Shown: piece after piece, positions 39,333-49,200 of the stretch
Layout: every line of letters begins with the position of its first letter
How positions within the stretch are numbered: position 1 is the first letter of the stretch
Assembly (NCBI GenBank): GCA_934757825.1
Contig: CAKVLP010000001.1
Coordinates: 372,001-436,000, forward strand
DNA length: 64,000 nucleotides
Origin: an uncultured Clostridia bacterium
GTDB lineage: Bacteria > Bacillota > Clostridia > Christensenellales > UBA1242
Direction of reading: 5' to 3'
Translations under genes and position numbers: made by a program
The notes under the pieces: generated by a model
What the model was told of the DNA's origin: nothing
The model's input: only the letters and a program-made list of their open reading frames with translations
Databases searched by the model: none

Positions 39333-40709
39333 ATGGAACAAAAAGCAACGATGGACAAAATATTAAATTTATGTAAAAACAGGGGTTTTGTTTTCCCGGG
39401 TAGTGATATCTACGGCGGGTTTGCAAACACTTGGGATTTTGGGCCACTTGGAGTAGAACTTAAAAACAATATTAAACGCGCGTGGTGGAAGAGATTTGTG
39501 CAAGAGGACAAAAACACTTATGGCGTAGACGCAGCAATTTTAATGAACCCAGTAGTATGGGAAGCAAGCGGTCACATTGCAAGTTTTGGTGACCCTAAGA
39601 TGGATTGCAAAAACTGCAAACAAAGATTTAGAGCCGATACACTTATTGAGCAACACAGCAAGGGCGCAGTGGCAGCAGAGGCTATGACAAACGAGGATAT
39701 GGAAAAGTACATTGCCGACCACGACATTAAGTGCCCACATTGCGGAGTGAGAGATTGGACTCCTATTAGAAAGTTTAACCCAATGTTTGTTACATCACGT
39801 GGCACACTAGAAGCAGATGCCGACAAAGTGTATTTGCGTCCAGAAACTTGCCAAGGCGAATATGTAAACTTCCTTAATGTTCAACGCACAATGAGAGCGA
39901 AAGTCCCTTTTGCTATTGCACAAATAGGAAAATCCTTCCGAAACGAAATCACTCCTGGAAACTTTCTATTTAGGACAATTGAGTTTGAACAAATGGAACT
40001 TCAAAAGTTTTGCCGTCACGAAGATGGAATGAAATTTTATGCTGATTACAAAGAAAGAGCACTAAAATTTGTAGAGGACGTAGGCCTTAACGCTGAGCAT
40101 TTGCGTTTCCACGACCACGACAAACTTGCTCACTATGCAAAAGCCGCTTGCGACATTCAGTACTTGTTCCCAATCGGTTGGCAAGAACTTAACGGAATCC
40201 ACAATCGTGGCGATTGGGATTTGTCGCGCCACCAACAATATAGTGGAAAGAGTATGTTGTATATGGACCCATATACAAACGAGAAATTTCTGCCAAACGT
40301 TATCGAGTACTCGATTGGCGCCGATAGACTAACACTTGCAATTATGTGCGAGGCGTACGACGAAGAGACGCTTGAGGGGGGAGACTCTCGTGTGGTTATG
40401 CACCTAAATCCAGCAATCGCACCCTTTAAGGTGGCTGTTTTGCCATTGCAGAAAAACTTGTCTGAAAAGGCAAACGAGGTGTTTGCGCTACTTTCCAAAA
40501 CATTTATGTGTGATTACGACGAGGCGGGAAGTATTGGCAAACGTTATCGCCGTCAAGACGAAATTGGCACACCATATTGCGTAACAATTGACTTTGATAC
40601 ACTTGAAGATGGCACAGTTACTGTTCGTGATCGCGACACTATGCAACAACAAAGAATTAAGATTGAAGACTTGACCGAATATGTAAAAAATAATGTTCAA
40701 TTCAACTAA
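39333..40709 (+). CDS. glyS: Glycyl-tRNA synthetase, dimeric type
   Basis: ATG 39333 follows AAGGAG; the longer frame upstream runs through the promoter region. It has 458 aa. Class II synthetase of the alpha2 (eukaryote-like) GlyRS family. It opens with NRGFVFPGSDIYGGFANTWDFGPLG; motif 2 is FRNEITPGNFLFRTIEFEQMELQKFC. The Cys segments CKNC and CPHC in the inserted domain suggest a zinc site. The C-terminal anticodon domain begins near APFKVAVLPLQK. It charges tRNA-Gly. Control is two-layered: T-box leader 300 bp upstream and a second promoter with dyads. Confidence 0.95.
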   Translation: MEQKATMDKILNLCKNRGFVFPGSDIYGGFANTWDFGPLGVELKNNIKRAWWKRFVQEDKNTYGVDAAILMNPVVWEASGHIASFGDPKMDCKNCKQRFRADTLIEQHSKGAVAAEAMTNEDMEKYIADHDIKCPHCGVRDWTPIRKFNPMFVTSRGTLEADADKVYLRPETCQGEYVNFLNVQRTMRAKVPFAIAQIGKSFRNEITPGNFLFRTIEFEQMELQKFCRHEDGMKFYADYKERALKFVEDVGLNAEHLRFHDHDKLAHYAKAACDIQYLFPIGWQELNGIHNRGDWDLSRHQQYSGKSMLYMDPYTNEKFLPNVIEYSIGADRLTLAIMCEAYDEETLEGGDSRVVMHLNPAIAPFKVAVLPLQKNLSEKANEVFALLSKTFMCDYDEAGSIGKRYRRQDEIGTPYCVTIDFDTLEDGTVTVRDRDTMQQQRIKIEDLTEYVKNNVQFN

Positions 40710-40714
40710 TTTGT

Positions 40715-40744
40715 TTGACAAAAACTAAGGATTTTTAATATTAT
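40715..40744 (+). promoter_or_regulatory. Promoter of the 97-aa membrane protein
   Basis: TTGACA and TATTAT are separated by 18 bp; it begins 5 bp after the glyS stop. Confidence 0.65.
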
Positions 40745-40772
40745 TTTATAGAATTTTAAGGAGGAATAGAAA

Positions 40773-41066
40773 ATGGCAGAAAAGAAAAATAATTCCAGAA
40801 ACAGTGGTTGGGGTATCAACAAAATTTCAATGTACACAATGTGCGCTGTTGCAATATTATATTTGGTTTCAATGGTATTGTCGCTATGTGGCGTAAACTT
40901 TAAAGTTGTGACCGCTCTTAAAGACCTTGCAACCGCAATTATGATTTGCATTGTTGCAGTTTTGGCTTGGAGATATGTGGCTAAAAAGCAAACCGTTTGG
41001 AAAGTTTTGTACATCGTTTGCTTGCTACTTGTCGTTGTCGGAATAATCGTTCCACTTGTTAAATAA
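40773..41066 (+). CDS. Small three-helix membrane protein
   Basis: A 97-aa protein with a basic N-terminus (MAEKKNNSRNSGWGINKIS) and three hydrophobic helices (about residues 20-38, 45-66, 76-96). The short length and lack of polar motifs give no function. A strong AAGGAGG site precedes ATG. It has its own promoter and terminator, so it is monocistronic. Confidence 0.6.
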   Translation: MAEKKNNSRNSGWGINKISMYTMCAVAILYLVSMVLSLCGVNFKVVTALKDLATAIMICIVAVLAWRYVAKKQTVWKVLYIVCLLLVVVGIIVPLVK

Positions 41067-41093
41067 TTTGATTTAATGAGGGCTTTAAAAACA

Positions 41094-41126
41094 TAAAAAA
41101 ACGACCTAAAATAGGTCGTTTTTTTG
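41094..41126 (+). terminator. Rho-independent terminator
   Basis: ACGACCTA and TAGGTCGT are separated by AAA, with long A- and T-runs on the outer sides. Confidence 0.9.
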
Positions 41127-41267
41127 TTGTACTCATCAATATAGATTTGTCAAATTACACTTACTAAATTGCGCTCATCGTTTTGTAATTGCTAAGTTTT
41201 GTTTATCAAAGTTGTGGGCCAATTAAGTTGTATTCAGGCTGTATTTATTAAATTTCCATTTAACAAA

Positions 41268-41924
41268 TTATTGTGCTCTAAATAGTGTGTATGCTGTTGC
41301 TATAATTCTAACAGTTGTGTTGTTGCCGGTGGTCGTGATTGCTTTGTTAAATTTTATTTCAATTGTGTAAGTTGCCTTAGATAGTTTGCTTGATTTTTCG
41401 CTAGAACTGTCAAAACTTGATGTGTAGTAAAAAGTGTCGTTAGTGTAATGTTTTAGCGAAATTACTTCGTTTTCGCTATCGTCGCCTGATGGGATTGTTA
41501 TAAGATAAACGGCTGGTTTTGTCTCCGCCTTTGTAGCAACAGCGTATTTTGTTTTGTTTATGGTCACGGTGCCTTTATCGGAAAATGCAAAGGTCAAACT
41601 TTTAAGAGTGCTGGTTTTTAGTTGGTCGCTTGCCTTGCCGTTGATAAGCGACAATGCGTTTGCGCCGTCTTTTACGCTTCCTGGTTGTTTTCCAAGCGTT
41701 GATTTCCAGTCGATGTCGTCAAAGTATTTAACTAAAAGTTTGTCAAGCGTAATTTTTTCATTGTTAAGGGTGTATTCGGTTTTGCTTAGGTCGCTTATAC
41801 CGGCATATGATAGGGTTTTGCCCCACGGTTTTACATATCCTCCGCAAGATGTAAGTAGCACTGCCGACAACATCACAAGGCATATCGCAAAACTCACACC
41901 AAGGATTCTCTTTAAGTTTTTCAT
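41268..41924 (-). CDS. Putative lipoprotein, 218 aa
   Basis: A lipoprotein signal with lipobox LTSC (C27) followed by GG. The mature part is a single soluble domain, rich in Ser/Thr/Lys and beta-strand-like. No family was recognised, and no substrate-binding signature is visible. AAGGAGAAAA precedes ATG; a TATAAT -10 lies 25-30 bp upstream on the minus strand (41949-41954). It is probably lipid-anchored outside the membrane. Confidence 0.7.
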   Translation of the reverse strand: MKNLKRILGVSFAICLVMLSAVLLTSCGGYVKPWGKTLSYAGISDLSKTEYTLNNEKITLDKLLVKYFDDIDWKSTLGKQPGSVKDGANALSLINGKASDQLKTSTLKSLTFAFSDKGTVTINKTKYAVATKAETKPAVYLITIPSGDDSENEVISLKHYTNDTFYYTSSFDSSSEKSSKLSKATYTIEIKFNKAITTTGNNTTVRIIATAYTLFRAQ

Positions 41925-41997
41925 GTCTTTTCTCCTTATAGTATCTACATTATATCCGAAAAAACAAAAAACGCAAACTTTTTACCCAAAATTGTAA

Positions 41998-42210
41998 TTT
42001 TGTTTGGCGCGCATTGAAAATAGGGTGTTGTTTGCCAATCTTTTTCAAAATAAAAGGCTGTAAAAAAAAACACTATAAATGTTATGTTGCCTTTTTAAGA
42101 TAAGGTTAAAATTCCAACTTTAATAATTGGTGTGAGGCTGTAATTTTTGATTGTAATAAGGATAAATCTTTGCCCACTAAAAAAATCATAAAGAAATATA
42201 CAAAAAAAAC
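41998..42210 (+). other. Spacer without gene
   Basis: AT-rich DNA between the divergent lipoprotein and cadC promoters; nothing further recognised. Confidence 0.4.
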
Positions 42211-42240
42211 TTGACAGTTGAATGGTCGTTCAATTATAAT
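42211..42240 (+). promoter_or_regulatory. cadC-cadA promoter
   Basis: TTGACA and TATAAT are separated by 18 bp. The spacer itself holds operator 1, so CadC binding would mask the promoter. Confidence 0.8.
42218..42233 (+). promoter_or_regulatory. CadC operator 1
   Basis: TTGAA N6 TTCAA lies in the promoter spacer, the TTGAA/TTCAA arrangement used by ArsR/SmtB repressors. Confidence 0.6.
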
Positions 42241-42247
42241 ACGAACA

Positions 42248-42265
42248 GTTGAATGTAAATTCAAC
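42248..42265 (+). promoter_or_regulatory. CadC operator 2
   Basis: GTTGAAT GTAA ATTCAAC is a perfect 18-bp dyad around the expected transcription start. Confidence 0.7.
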
Positions 42266-42296
42266 CATTTGCATATAATAATTTAGGAGAAATTCA

Positions 42297-42665
42297 ATGG
42301 GAAAATACGAATCGATGTGCGATTGTGAGATAATCCACAAAGAAAAAGTTGATATTGCAAAAGATACAATGCTTGATGAAGAGACGCTTTTGATTATCGC
42401 AGATTTTTACAAGGCGTTGTCGGATAGTACGCGTATAAAAATAATCAATTTGTTGGAGAAAAACGAACTATGCGTTTGTGATATTTCAAGCGTTTTGAAT
42501 ATGACAAAATCCGCAGTTTCGCATCAGTTGAAAAATTTGAGAGAACTAAACCTTATTAAGAGTAGAAAGGTGGGCAAAGAAGTGTGGTACACGCTTGCTG
42601 ACGACCATGTAAAACAGGTTTTTGATATAAGTTTGGAACACGTTTTGGAGTCGGAAAATGAGTAA
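42297..42665 (+). CDS. cadC: ArsR/SmtB-family metal sensor, CadC type
   Basis: A 122-aa winged-helix repressor. The metal site fits S. aureus CadC: N-terminal C8 and C10 (MCDCEII) and ELCVCDIS with C59 and C61 in the recognition-proximal helix. The DNA helix is SSVLNMTKSAVSHQLKNLREL. Cd(II), Pb(II) or Zn(II) binding should release it from the two TTGAA dyads upstream. ATG 42297 follows TAGGAGAAA. The stop overlaps the cadA start by 8 bp. Confidence 0.9.
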   Translation: MGKYESMCDCEIIHKEKVDIAKDTMLDEETLLIIADFYKALSDSTRIKIINLLEKNELCVCDISSVLNMTKSAVSHQLKNLRELNLIKSRKVGKEVWYTLADDHVKQVFDISLEHVLESENE

Positions 42666-44727
42666 AAAATATGGAATTGAAGGGCTAGATTGCCCTAATT
42701 GTGCAAAGAGTTTGGAGGCAAAGCTTAACGAACTAGAAAGCATAAATAGCGCAAAAATAAACTTTGTAAAATCATATATCGAAATAGACTCAGACGATGA
42801 AGAGCGCGCCCTAAATGACGCGGTTTTGCTTACTAAAAAACTCGAACCTGACGCAATAATTGTAACCAAAAAAACGAGCAAAATTTCAAATAAATCGTTG
42901 TGGATTGATGTAAGTTTGCTCGCAGTTGGATTGATTTTTGCGGTGTTAATTTTCACAATAAAAATGCCAACGTGGCTATTCTGGTCGATGTTTGTGGTAA
43001 GTGCGCTACTTATGGGATACAAGACCTATTACAAGGCGCTTATGCTACTTTTAAAGGGTGTTGTAAACGAAAATTTGCTTGTTACAATCTCGGTAATTGG
43101 TGCGACTGCCGTGGGAGAACATTGCGACGGGCTGATGGTAATTGCCCTTTATTCAATCGGAAAAATTTTAGAAAGCCTTGCTCTTAACAAATCGAAAAAA
43201 TCTATCGAAGCCCTTACAAATATTAAGCCCGAGTATGCGGTTTTGGTTAATGGTGACGAAGAGGTTAGGGTGACACCTGCTGAGATTAAAATTGGCGACA
43301 AATTGGTGGTTAAAGCGGGCGAAAAAGTGCCGGTAGATGGAGTTGTGGAGAGTGGGGAAGTAAGCCTTAATACACAAAGTTTGACGGGCGAGAGTTTGCC
43401 ACAACTTGTAAAACCGTGCGACGAGGTTTTGTCTGGCTCTATCGTGTTAGACGGCGCGGTTTACATCAAAGCGACAGCAACTTATATGGATAGCACCGTA
43501 AGCAAAATTTTGGACTTAATAGAAAATGCGAGCGATAAAAAAGCCAAAGCCGAAACAGTTATTTCCAAAATGTCTAAGTGGTACACGCTAGGTGTTATGG
43601 TGCTTGCCGTCATCGTTTGGGGCGTGGTTTGGGCTGTTAGCGGAAATATTAACACCGCAATCTATCGCGGACTAATATTCCTAGTTGTTTCGTGCCCATG
43701 CGCTTTTGCAATTTCGGTTCCGCTTGCATATTTTTCGGGCATCGGAAATGCGTCGCGTAATGGAATCCTAATTAAGGGCTCAAATTACTTAGACGTGTTG
43801 GCAAAAATAGATACAATCGCATTTGACAAAACAGGCACCTTGACTACGGGCGAATTTGAAATTGTGGACGTTAACGCTTTGGACAACGACCTAGATAAGG
43901 ACGACATAATTTATCTTGCTTCGCTTGGCGAGAGATACTCCAACCACCCACTTGCAAAGGCAATTGTTAAGGAAAACAAAAAAGACCTAACTAAGGTGGA
44001 AAAACTAAAAGAAATCGCCGGAAAAGGCGTTGAATTTGAATACGACGGCGACAAATATTTTGTTGGCCGATTGAATAAGGACAACAAAAACACCCTTGTA
44101 GAACTTTACAAAAACGACGCGTTGATAGGGGAAATAAAACTGAGAGACGCGGTAAAAGAAACGAGCGAACATATGCTAAGTCACTTAAAAGAAATGGGCA
44201 TTAAGACAGCGATGCTTTCGGGCGACAACGAGGAGATTGTAACAAAAGTTGCAAGCGAAATCGGGATAGACGAAGCGCACGCTAAGATGTTGCCGGAAGA
44301 TAAATTTAAGTGGATTGAAGAGCAGAAAAACGCTGGTTTTAGCGTGGGATATGTGGGCGACGGTATAAACGACGCACCATCGCTAACCCTAGCGGACGTG
44401 GGCATAAGCATGGGGCTAAACGGCGCCACCGCAAGCATTGAAGCGTCCGACATCGTTATCGCCAACGACAACCCTCAAAAAATTGTCGAGGGCATAAAAA
44501 TATCGAAATACACCCGCAAAATAGTATGGCAAAACATCGTGGCTTCCGCGGTTATTAAGGTCACGTTCTTGACCCTTGGCGCATTTGGCGTAACAGGAAT
44601 GCTAAGCGCGGTAATTGCTGACGTGGGTGTAACACTCCTTGCAATCTTAAACAGCCTAAGAGCACTAAAATACTCGCCAAAACATAAACACGAACACAAG
44701 TCTTGCGACTGTGGTTGTGAAGGATAA
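42658..44727 (+). CDS. cadA: Cd2+/Zn2+/Pb2+-exporting P1B-type ATPase
   Basis: A 689-aa membrane ATPase. The N-terminal heavy-metal domain has C12-x-x-C15 (GLDCPNC). The transmembrane metal site is C346-P-C348, the phosphorylation motif DKTGTLT starts at D390, and LTGES, HPLAKAI and GDGINDAPSL complete the signature set. A Cys/His tail KHKHEHKSCDCGCEG may also bind metal. It exports divalent soft metals. It is translationally coupled to cadC (8-bp overlap) and ends at a terminator 15 bp downstream. Confidence 0.95.
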   Translation: MSKKYGIEGLDCPNCAKSLEAKLNELESINSAKINFVKSYIEIDSDDEERALNDAVLLTKKLEPDAIIVTKKTSKISNKSLWIDVSLLAVGLIFAVLIFTIKMPTWLFWSMFVVSALLMGYKTYYKALMLLLKGVVNENLLVTISVIGATAVGEHCDGLMVIALYSIGKILESLALNKSKKSIEALTNIKPEYAVLVNGDEEVRVTPAEIKIGDKLVVKAGEKVPVDGVVESGEVSLNTQSLTGESLPQLVKPCDEVLSGSIVLDGAVYIKATATYMDSTVSKILDLIENASDKKAKAETVISKMSKWYTLGVMVLAVIVWGVVWAVSGNINTAIYRGLIFLVVSCPCAFAISVPLAYFSGIGNASRNGILIKGSNYLDVLAKIDTIAFDKTGTLTTGEFEIVDVNALDNDLDKDDIIYLASLGERYSNHPLAKAIVKENKKDLTKVEKLKEIAGKGVEFEYDGDKYFVGRLNKDNKNTLVELYKNDALIGEIKLRDAVKETSEHMLSHLKEMGIKTAMLSGDNEEIVTKVASEIGIDEAHAKMLPEDKFKWIEEQKNAGFSVGYVGDGINDAPSLTLADVGISMGLNGATASIEASDIVIANDNPQKIVEGIKISKYTRKIVWQNIVASAVIKVTFLTLGAFGVTGMLSAVIADVGVTLLAILNSLRALKYSPKHKHEHKSCDCGCEG

Positions 44728-44742
44728 AAGATTGTGAACAAA

Positions 44743-44770
44743 AAAAAGACCCAAGTTTTGGGTCTTTTTT
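44743..44770 (+). terminator. Rho-independent terminator
   Basis: AAAAGACCCAA and TTGGGTCTTTT flank GTT, followed by T2-rich DNA. It ends the cad operon. Confidence 0.9.
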
Positions 44771-44867
44771 GTTTTTGTTTGAAAGGATTTAATTTAGTTT
44801 TATCATAAGGGTTTTAACTTCCTTATGACGGGCATTATTCAAATTTGCGTTTTCAAATCGCTAAGTA

Positions 44868-45701
44868 CTAAGCGTGTTTTTTAGGACGGATAAATCTAAT
44901 ATTCCAAAACCAAGGGGAGCGTGCTTCCTTGCCGGCAAGCGACATAATTATAAGCACAATTTTGGTTATGGTAGTAAGTACTAGCAAAACAACTCCGGCT
45001 ATTAGTGACACCATAAGTGCAAGAGTTAGCCAACTATTTTCGCTTTTTAACACATATCCTACCACAAACAACGCTACGCCCAAAATGTCGATTAAGAACA
45101 CTTCAAAGCCCTCGTTTGCGTGATGTCTAACAAAGTTGTTGTTGCGCTTAATTAGTAGCGGTATAAAGAATAGTATATACGCAAGCCAAGCCACACCTTT
45201 GCCTTCTTTTACTTCCTCATCGGTGCTTACTCTTACATATTGCTTTTTGGCTTTTTTGTTTTTCTTGCCCTTTTTGCCTTTTTCGCCAACAACATACACT
45301 GGCTCTTCTTGTTTTGGCTCCTCGGTGATTGCGGTGTTTTCGCTCACGGTAGGGGTGATATAATTGTCAGGTTCCATATTCATAGCCTCAGGCGTGTCGG
45401 TGGAAACAACATTGTCGTTTTGGAAAATCACTTCGTCGCTTGTAGGCTTAGAACCGTCCTTCTGGATATCCTTAGCAAGTATGTAATCGTCTAGACGCAC
45501 CGTCTCGTCCACTTTGGTCTCCGCTACGGCTTTTGCTTCCGCATCGCTCACTTTTTGCTGTTGGGCGGAATGTAGGCGATTTATGTTGCCAATGGCAGCA
45601 AGTATTTTAAGTTTGTCTTCCTTCATTTTGCTTTTGTCTACAAAGTCGTCACTACTTAGCGGAAGGCCTCCCTTTATTAAATCGTTGTTTTTTTGATCCA
45701 T
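44868..45701 (-). CDS. DUF4870-like membrane protein with long charged N-terminus
   Basis: The start is the ATG giving MDQKNNDLIKGG, with AAGGAT 7 bp upstream; 277 aa. Residues 1 to about 160 look disordered and acidic, ending in a lysine-rich GKKGKKNKKAKK segment. The C-terminal 110 residues have three hydrophobic helices with AYILFFIPLLIKRNNNFVRHHANEGFEVFL, the signature I recall from DUF4870/Tic20-like proteins. The mature domain is common and uncharacterised; the long N-terminal extension is not usual. It converges with cadA. Confidence 0.65.
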   Translation of the reverse strand: MDQKNNDLIKGGLPLSSDDFVDKSKMKEDKLKILAAIGNINRLHSAQQQKVSDAEAKAVAETKVDETVRLDDYILAKDIQKDGSKPTSDEVIFQNDNVVSTDTPEAMNMEPDNYITPTVSENTAITEEPKQEEPVYVVGEKGKKGKKNKKAKKQYVRVSTDEEVKEGKGVAWLAYILFFIPLLIKRNNNFVRHHANEGFEVFLIDILGVALFVVGYVLKSENSWLTLALMVSLIAGVVLLVLTTITKIVLIIMSLAGKEARSPWFWNIRFIRPKKHA

Positions 45702-45782
45702 TTTTCTTATCCTTAAAAATATTTCTTTTTTGCCATTATATATTATTTGCATTTTTTTGTAAAACAATTTTTGCCACCAAAA

Positions 45783-45817
45783 AAAAGAAAGCCGTAATTT
45801 TTGTTTGGCTTTCTTTT
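45783..45817 (-). terminator. Terminator of the 75-aa gene
   Basis: AAAAGAAAGCC pairs with GGCTTTCTTTT around a 13-nt loop; on the minus strand a T-run follows. The stop codon of the gene overlaps one arm. Confidence 0.8.
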
Positions 45818-46043
45818 AATAAAACATTCTTCTTTCCATCACATATGGCAGGGTAGTTTTGCTTACTAGCCTTAAATTTGTGGTGTTTTTGTTTTGAAAA
45901 TAACTTATAATAGGGTCCTTTGGTAAAACTTTTTTGATTATCGGTCTGGTCGTTGGCTTTGATGCGCTAACCTTGGTTTGTTTTAGCCCGTTTATAAAAC
46001 CCTCTATACGTTTTGCGCGGTCTAGATTGCTCGCTTTATCCAT
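45816..46043 (-). CDS. Small basic protein, 75 aa
   Basis: A 75-aa basic protein (MDKASNLDRAKRIEGFINGLKQTKV...ISYFQNKNTTNLRLVSKTTLP). AGAGGGGGAAA precedes ATG at a good distance, and a terminator overlaps its end, so it is probably real. There is no membrane segment or signal. No family was recognised. Confidence 0.55.
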   Translation of the reverse strand: MDKASNLDRAKRIEGFINGLKQTKVSASKPTTRPIIKKVLPKDPIISYFQNKNTTNLRLVSKTTLPYVMERRMFY

Positions 46044-46149
46044 ATTTCCCCCTCTTTAAAATGCATTCTTATAATATTATGTTTTCAGCCTCTTGTCAAT
46101 ACGTAATTTTTAAAAAATTGCTCTTTTTTATTAAACTATGCTTTTTCTT

Positions 46150-46178
46150 TTGACTTAATCTACATATTTTGCTAAATT
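46150..46178 (+). promoter_or_regulatory. Promoter of the giant surface protein
   Basis: TTGACT and TAAATT are separated by 17 bp; leader about 100 nt. Confidence 0.55.
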
Positions 46179-46212
46179 ATTTATAAAATAAATAAAAAAG
46201 CCCTTTGCAGAT

Positions 46213-46251
46213 AGACCATTTTAACCATAAATATTTGAAGTGAAATGGTCT
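46213..46251 (+). promoter_or_regulatory. Leader hairpin upstream of the giant gene
   Basis: AGACCATTT pairs perfectly with AAATGGTCT across a 21-nt loop, followed by TTTAC. It lies between promoter and ribosome site and could be a weak terminator/attenuator or an mRNA 5' stabiliser. Confidence 0.45.
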
Positions 46252-46285
46252 TTTACTTTGTAATACGGGAGAAAAGGAAACACAT

Positions 46286-49200
46286 ATGACAAGTGGGAAA
46301 AAGTTTTTATCATTTTTACTTATTGCGTTAAGTAGCGTTCTTTTTATCGGTTCGCTTAACCTAAAACCAAGACAAACTTACGCCGAAGGCACGGAGACCA
46401 AAATTTCTAGATCTTACTCGACTAGTAATATAGGTGTGGGCGACTACCTGGAATTTGGAGAATATCCTCAGACCGAACTTAAGAATTTTACCTTTAGAGG
46501 TGCCGATTTTGATTTTGAAGAAAGTACTGGCTATTATAAGGCAAAATATAACATTGTGAAAAATGGAGAAACAATTCTAAAAGAGGGTGAAAAAATTCAC
46601 ATTCTTAGCATAGCCAATAACTACAGTGAAAAATATCCAGTATATATGGCAAACGCCAATGGAGATAAAATTTCTGGCTCCTCCTATGTCAATGGTGGAA
46701 CAAAAGGTGAGCGTAATCCTAGAGGGTATGTAAATGATGTGTATAGTACGGGTAGTAAGTGGTATTATCAATCCTACTATCATAGCACTAACGAGTATAA
46801 TACTAGCACCAATTATTATTTTAAAGTAGAACCTATTAAATGGAAAGTTATTGCTAGAGATAGAGACAATGGCACTCTTACACTCGCTTCCACTATTGTT
46901 CTAGATGCTATGGACTTCAATCTTTTTGATAGTAATGGTAATATGTGGGCAAGTAGTTACCTTAGAAACTGGTTAAACTATGGTAGCGAGTATTCCAATT
47001 CTATTTATTATTATATGAGTCAAGCGCAAGGAAGAAAATCTGTTTATCGAGTTTATGATGACTACTGGAGAGCATATTTTACTGAATGGCACGATTGGGG
47101 TGCTTATGGAAATGGCAATACGAATTGTGGCAGTTCTAGATACCAGTACAGGAATTCGGCAGCAAACACTGACAACTACTTGCCGGCTGGAAAGGGAAGT
47201 AGGGGTTCTGTTAAGGATAATTATAAATCGACAGGGTCTTTCTTTAACAGAGCGTTTGTAGGCGCAGGTGTTGCTGATCGTTTAGTGGCAACAACAACCA
47301 CAAGCTATGGAAATGCACCAGGCGTGGGTGATTACGCTGTGAAATATAATGACCAAAATGATGTCAATAAGAATGGAGTAAAAAGTCAGCAAGTGCAAGA
47401 CTATGTAAGACTTGTTACCATGGATCAAAAGACTTATAAGGCGGTATCAGGTTATTCAGATTATGCCGTAGCAAATGGTTTTGTCGCAAACTTTGACACT
47501 ACTACTCAAGCGAAAAAGACTAGAAAGGTTGTCGAAGGTGGTAAGCGTGGTTACATTTGGACTATGAATACTGATGTCAGTGACACTGGGCATCAATATC
47601 AGATCTGGTCCTCTCAAGGTAGTATTCACAATGTAAGAAGTGTAGTGGGAATAGATTTTAGAGATAACAACTATGGCTATACAGAATATGCAGAATTTAC
47701 AAATACAAAATATACAGTATCCACGGGAATAAAGGAAGGTAGCTATACTGCTAGGAATTATGGTAAAGCTCCAGCATACGCCGTAAACTCAATGCAACAG
47801 TCGTATGGTGTTGCGCCTCAAATTACTGTTAGTAAAGAAGCTCTTGGCGATTATTTGCTTATTCGTAATGCTAGGGATAATGAAACTATTGAAGTTGACG
47901 ATGGCTTACATGACGTTGCAACGTCAGAAGTAGGTGTAACTTTCTATGTTGGAAAGTTCTTAGCTCCATATGCTCCGGGAGTTACTTTAACTAAAATGGA
48001 AGACAATGGTAGTTCATATACGGTGGCTGGTAGACTTAATGGTAACGATAAAGGATATATAAAATATGTAATTTGTGATAATGACGATGCTACAAGAGAT
48101 TATATTCAGTACCATAAAAAACACCCAAGTGATATACGTAGTTATGGATATGCAAGTTTAGATTCGGGCGGTAATTTCTCATTTGATGTGTACCGGGGAA
48201 GTGGGAAAATGTATATGTTCTATTTAACCGAAGACCTGAAATACGGTCACTTAATCGAGGATAATGGTGACGCATTTACGCCTAGAGAAAGACAACTTAT
48301 TCTTTATACATACAATATTGATAGCGCACTTCCATTGACTCCTGATTCCAGCAAGTGGACCGGTGTCCCATATAGTTTTTTATCAAATGTAAGTTACACT
48401 CACAATTTGGGGGACCCTAATACTGGCGCTAGTGGCACAACTGGTAAGTGGTTTAGGACGAAGGAAGATGCGGAGAATTATTTGAGGACAGGAAATCCGG
48501 CTAATGCTCTTACAAATTACAATATTACTATTCCTGCAAGCACTAGTACCGAGCCTGTATGTTATTATAAGGTGGTGGCTGCTAATCCATTCAATGTAAG
48601 TATGGCAGCCATAAGCAATTACGATGGTAGTTATTATATAAAAACAAGTGATGGAAACGTTATTTATCCGAGTGGTGACAACTCTATGTTGTTTAAGGGT
48701 AACACCTCAAGGGATTTAATGTTTACAATTGTAATTAAGTACTCACATTTATATAAGGATGGCGCCAACAATAATGGGTATTTTTATGATACTGTCAAAA
48801 ATGAGTTTAAAGATTTACACTATATAATTACGAGACATACAAACACATCAGGAGATGCAACCACCAAAAACATGATTAAAATTGATTTTGGTGCTGATCC
48901 AACAATTGACACTGACGATACCACTAAGAAAATATATAGTCCAAATGATGGCTTTATAGACGCTTCGGAAGTGGGAGACAATGTTTTCAAGGCCTCGCCT
49001 GTAACAATAAAATTCAACCAGAATTCAACGGATTCTATTGTAAAAGAGGTCGAATATCAAATTATAATTCCACAAGTTTGTTGTAATGAAGGATATGACT
49101 TCCAACTAAAAAAACAATCTCAAAACAAAAATTTGAGCAAATATACTATTAAATTTGACACATCTGATGCTAGAAATGGTGATAATAGTGATAAAGTATA

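Noticed and set aside
42546..43022. A 158-codon minus-strand frame in cadC/cadA
   Set aside because: Lies entirely opposite two motif-supported genes; no ribosome site.
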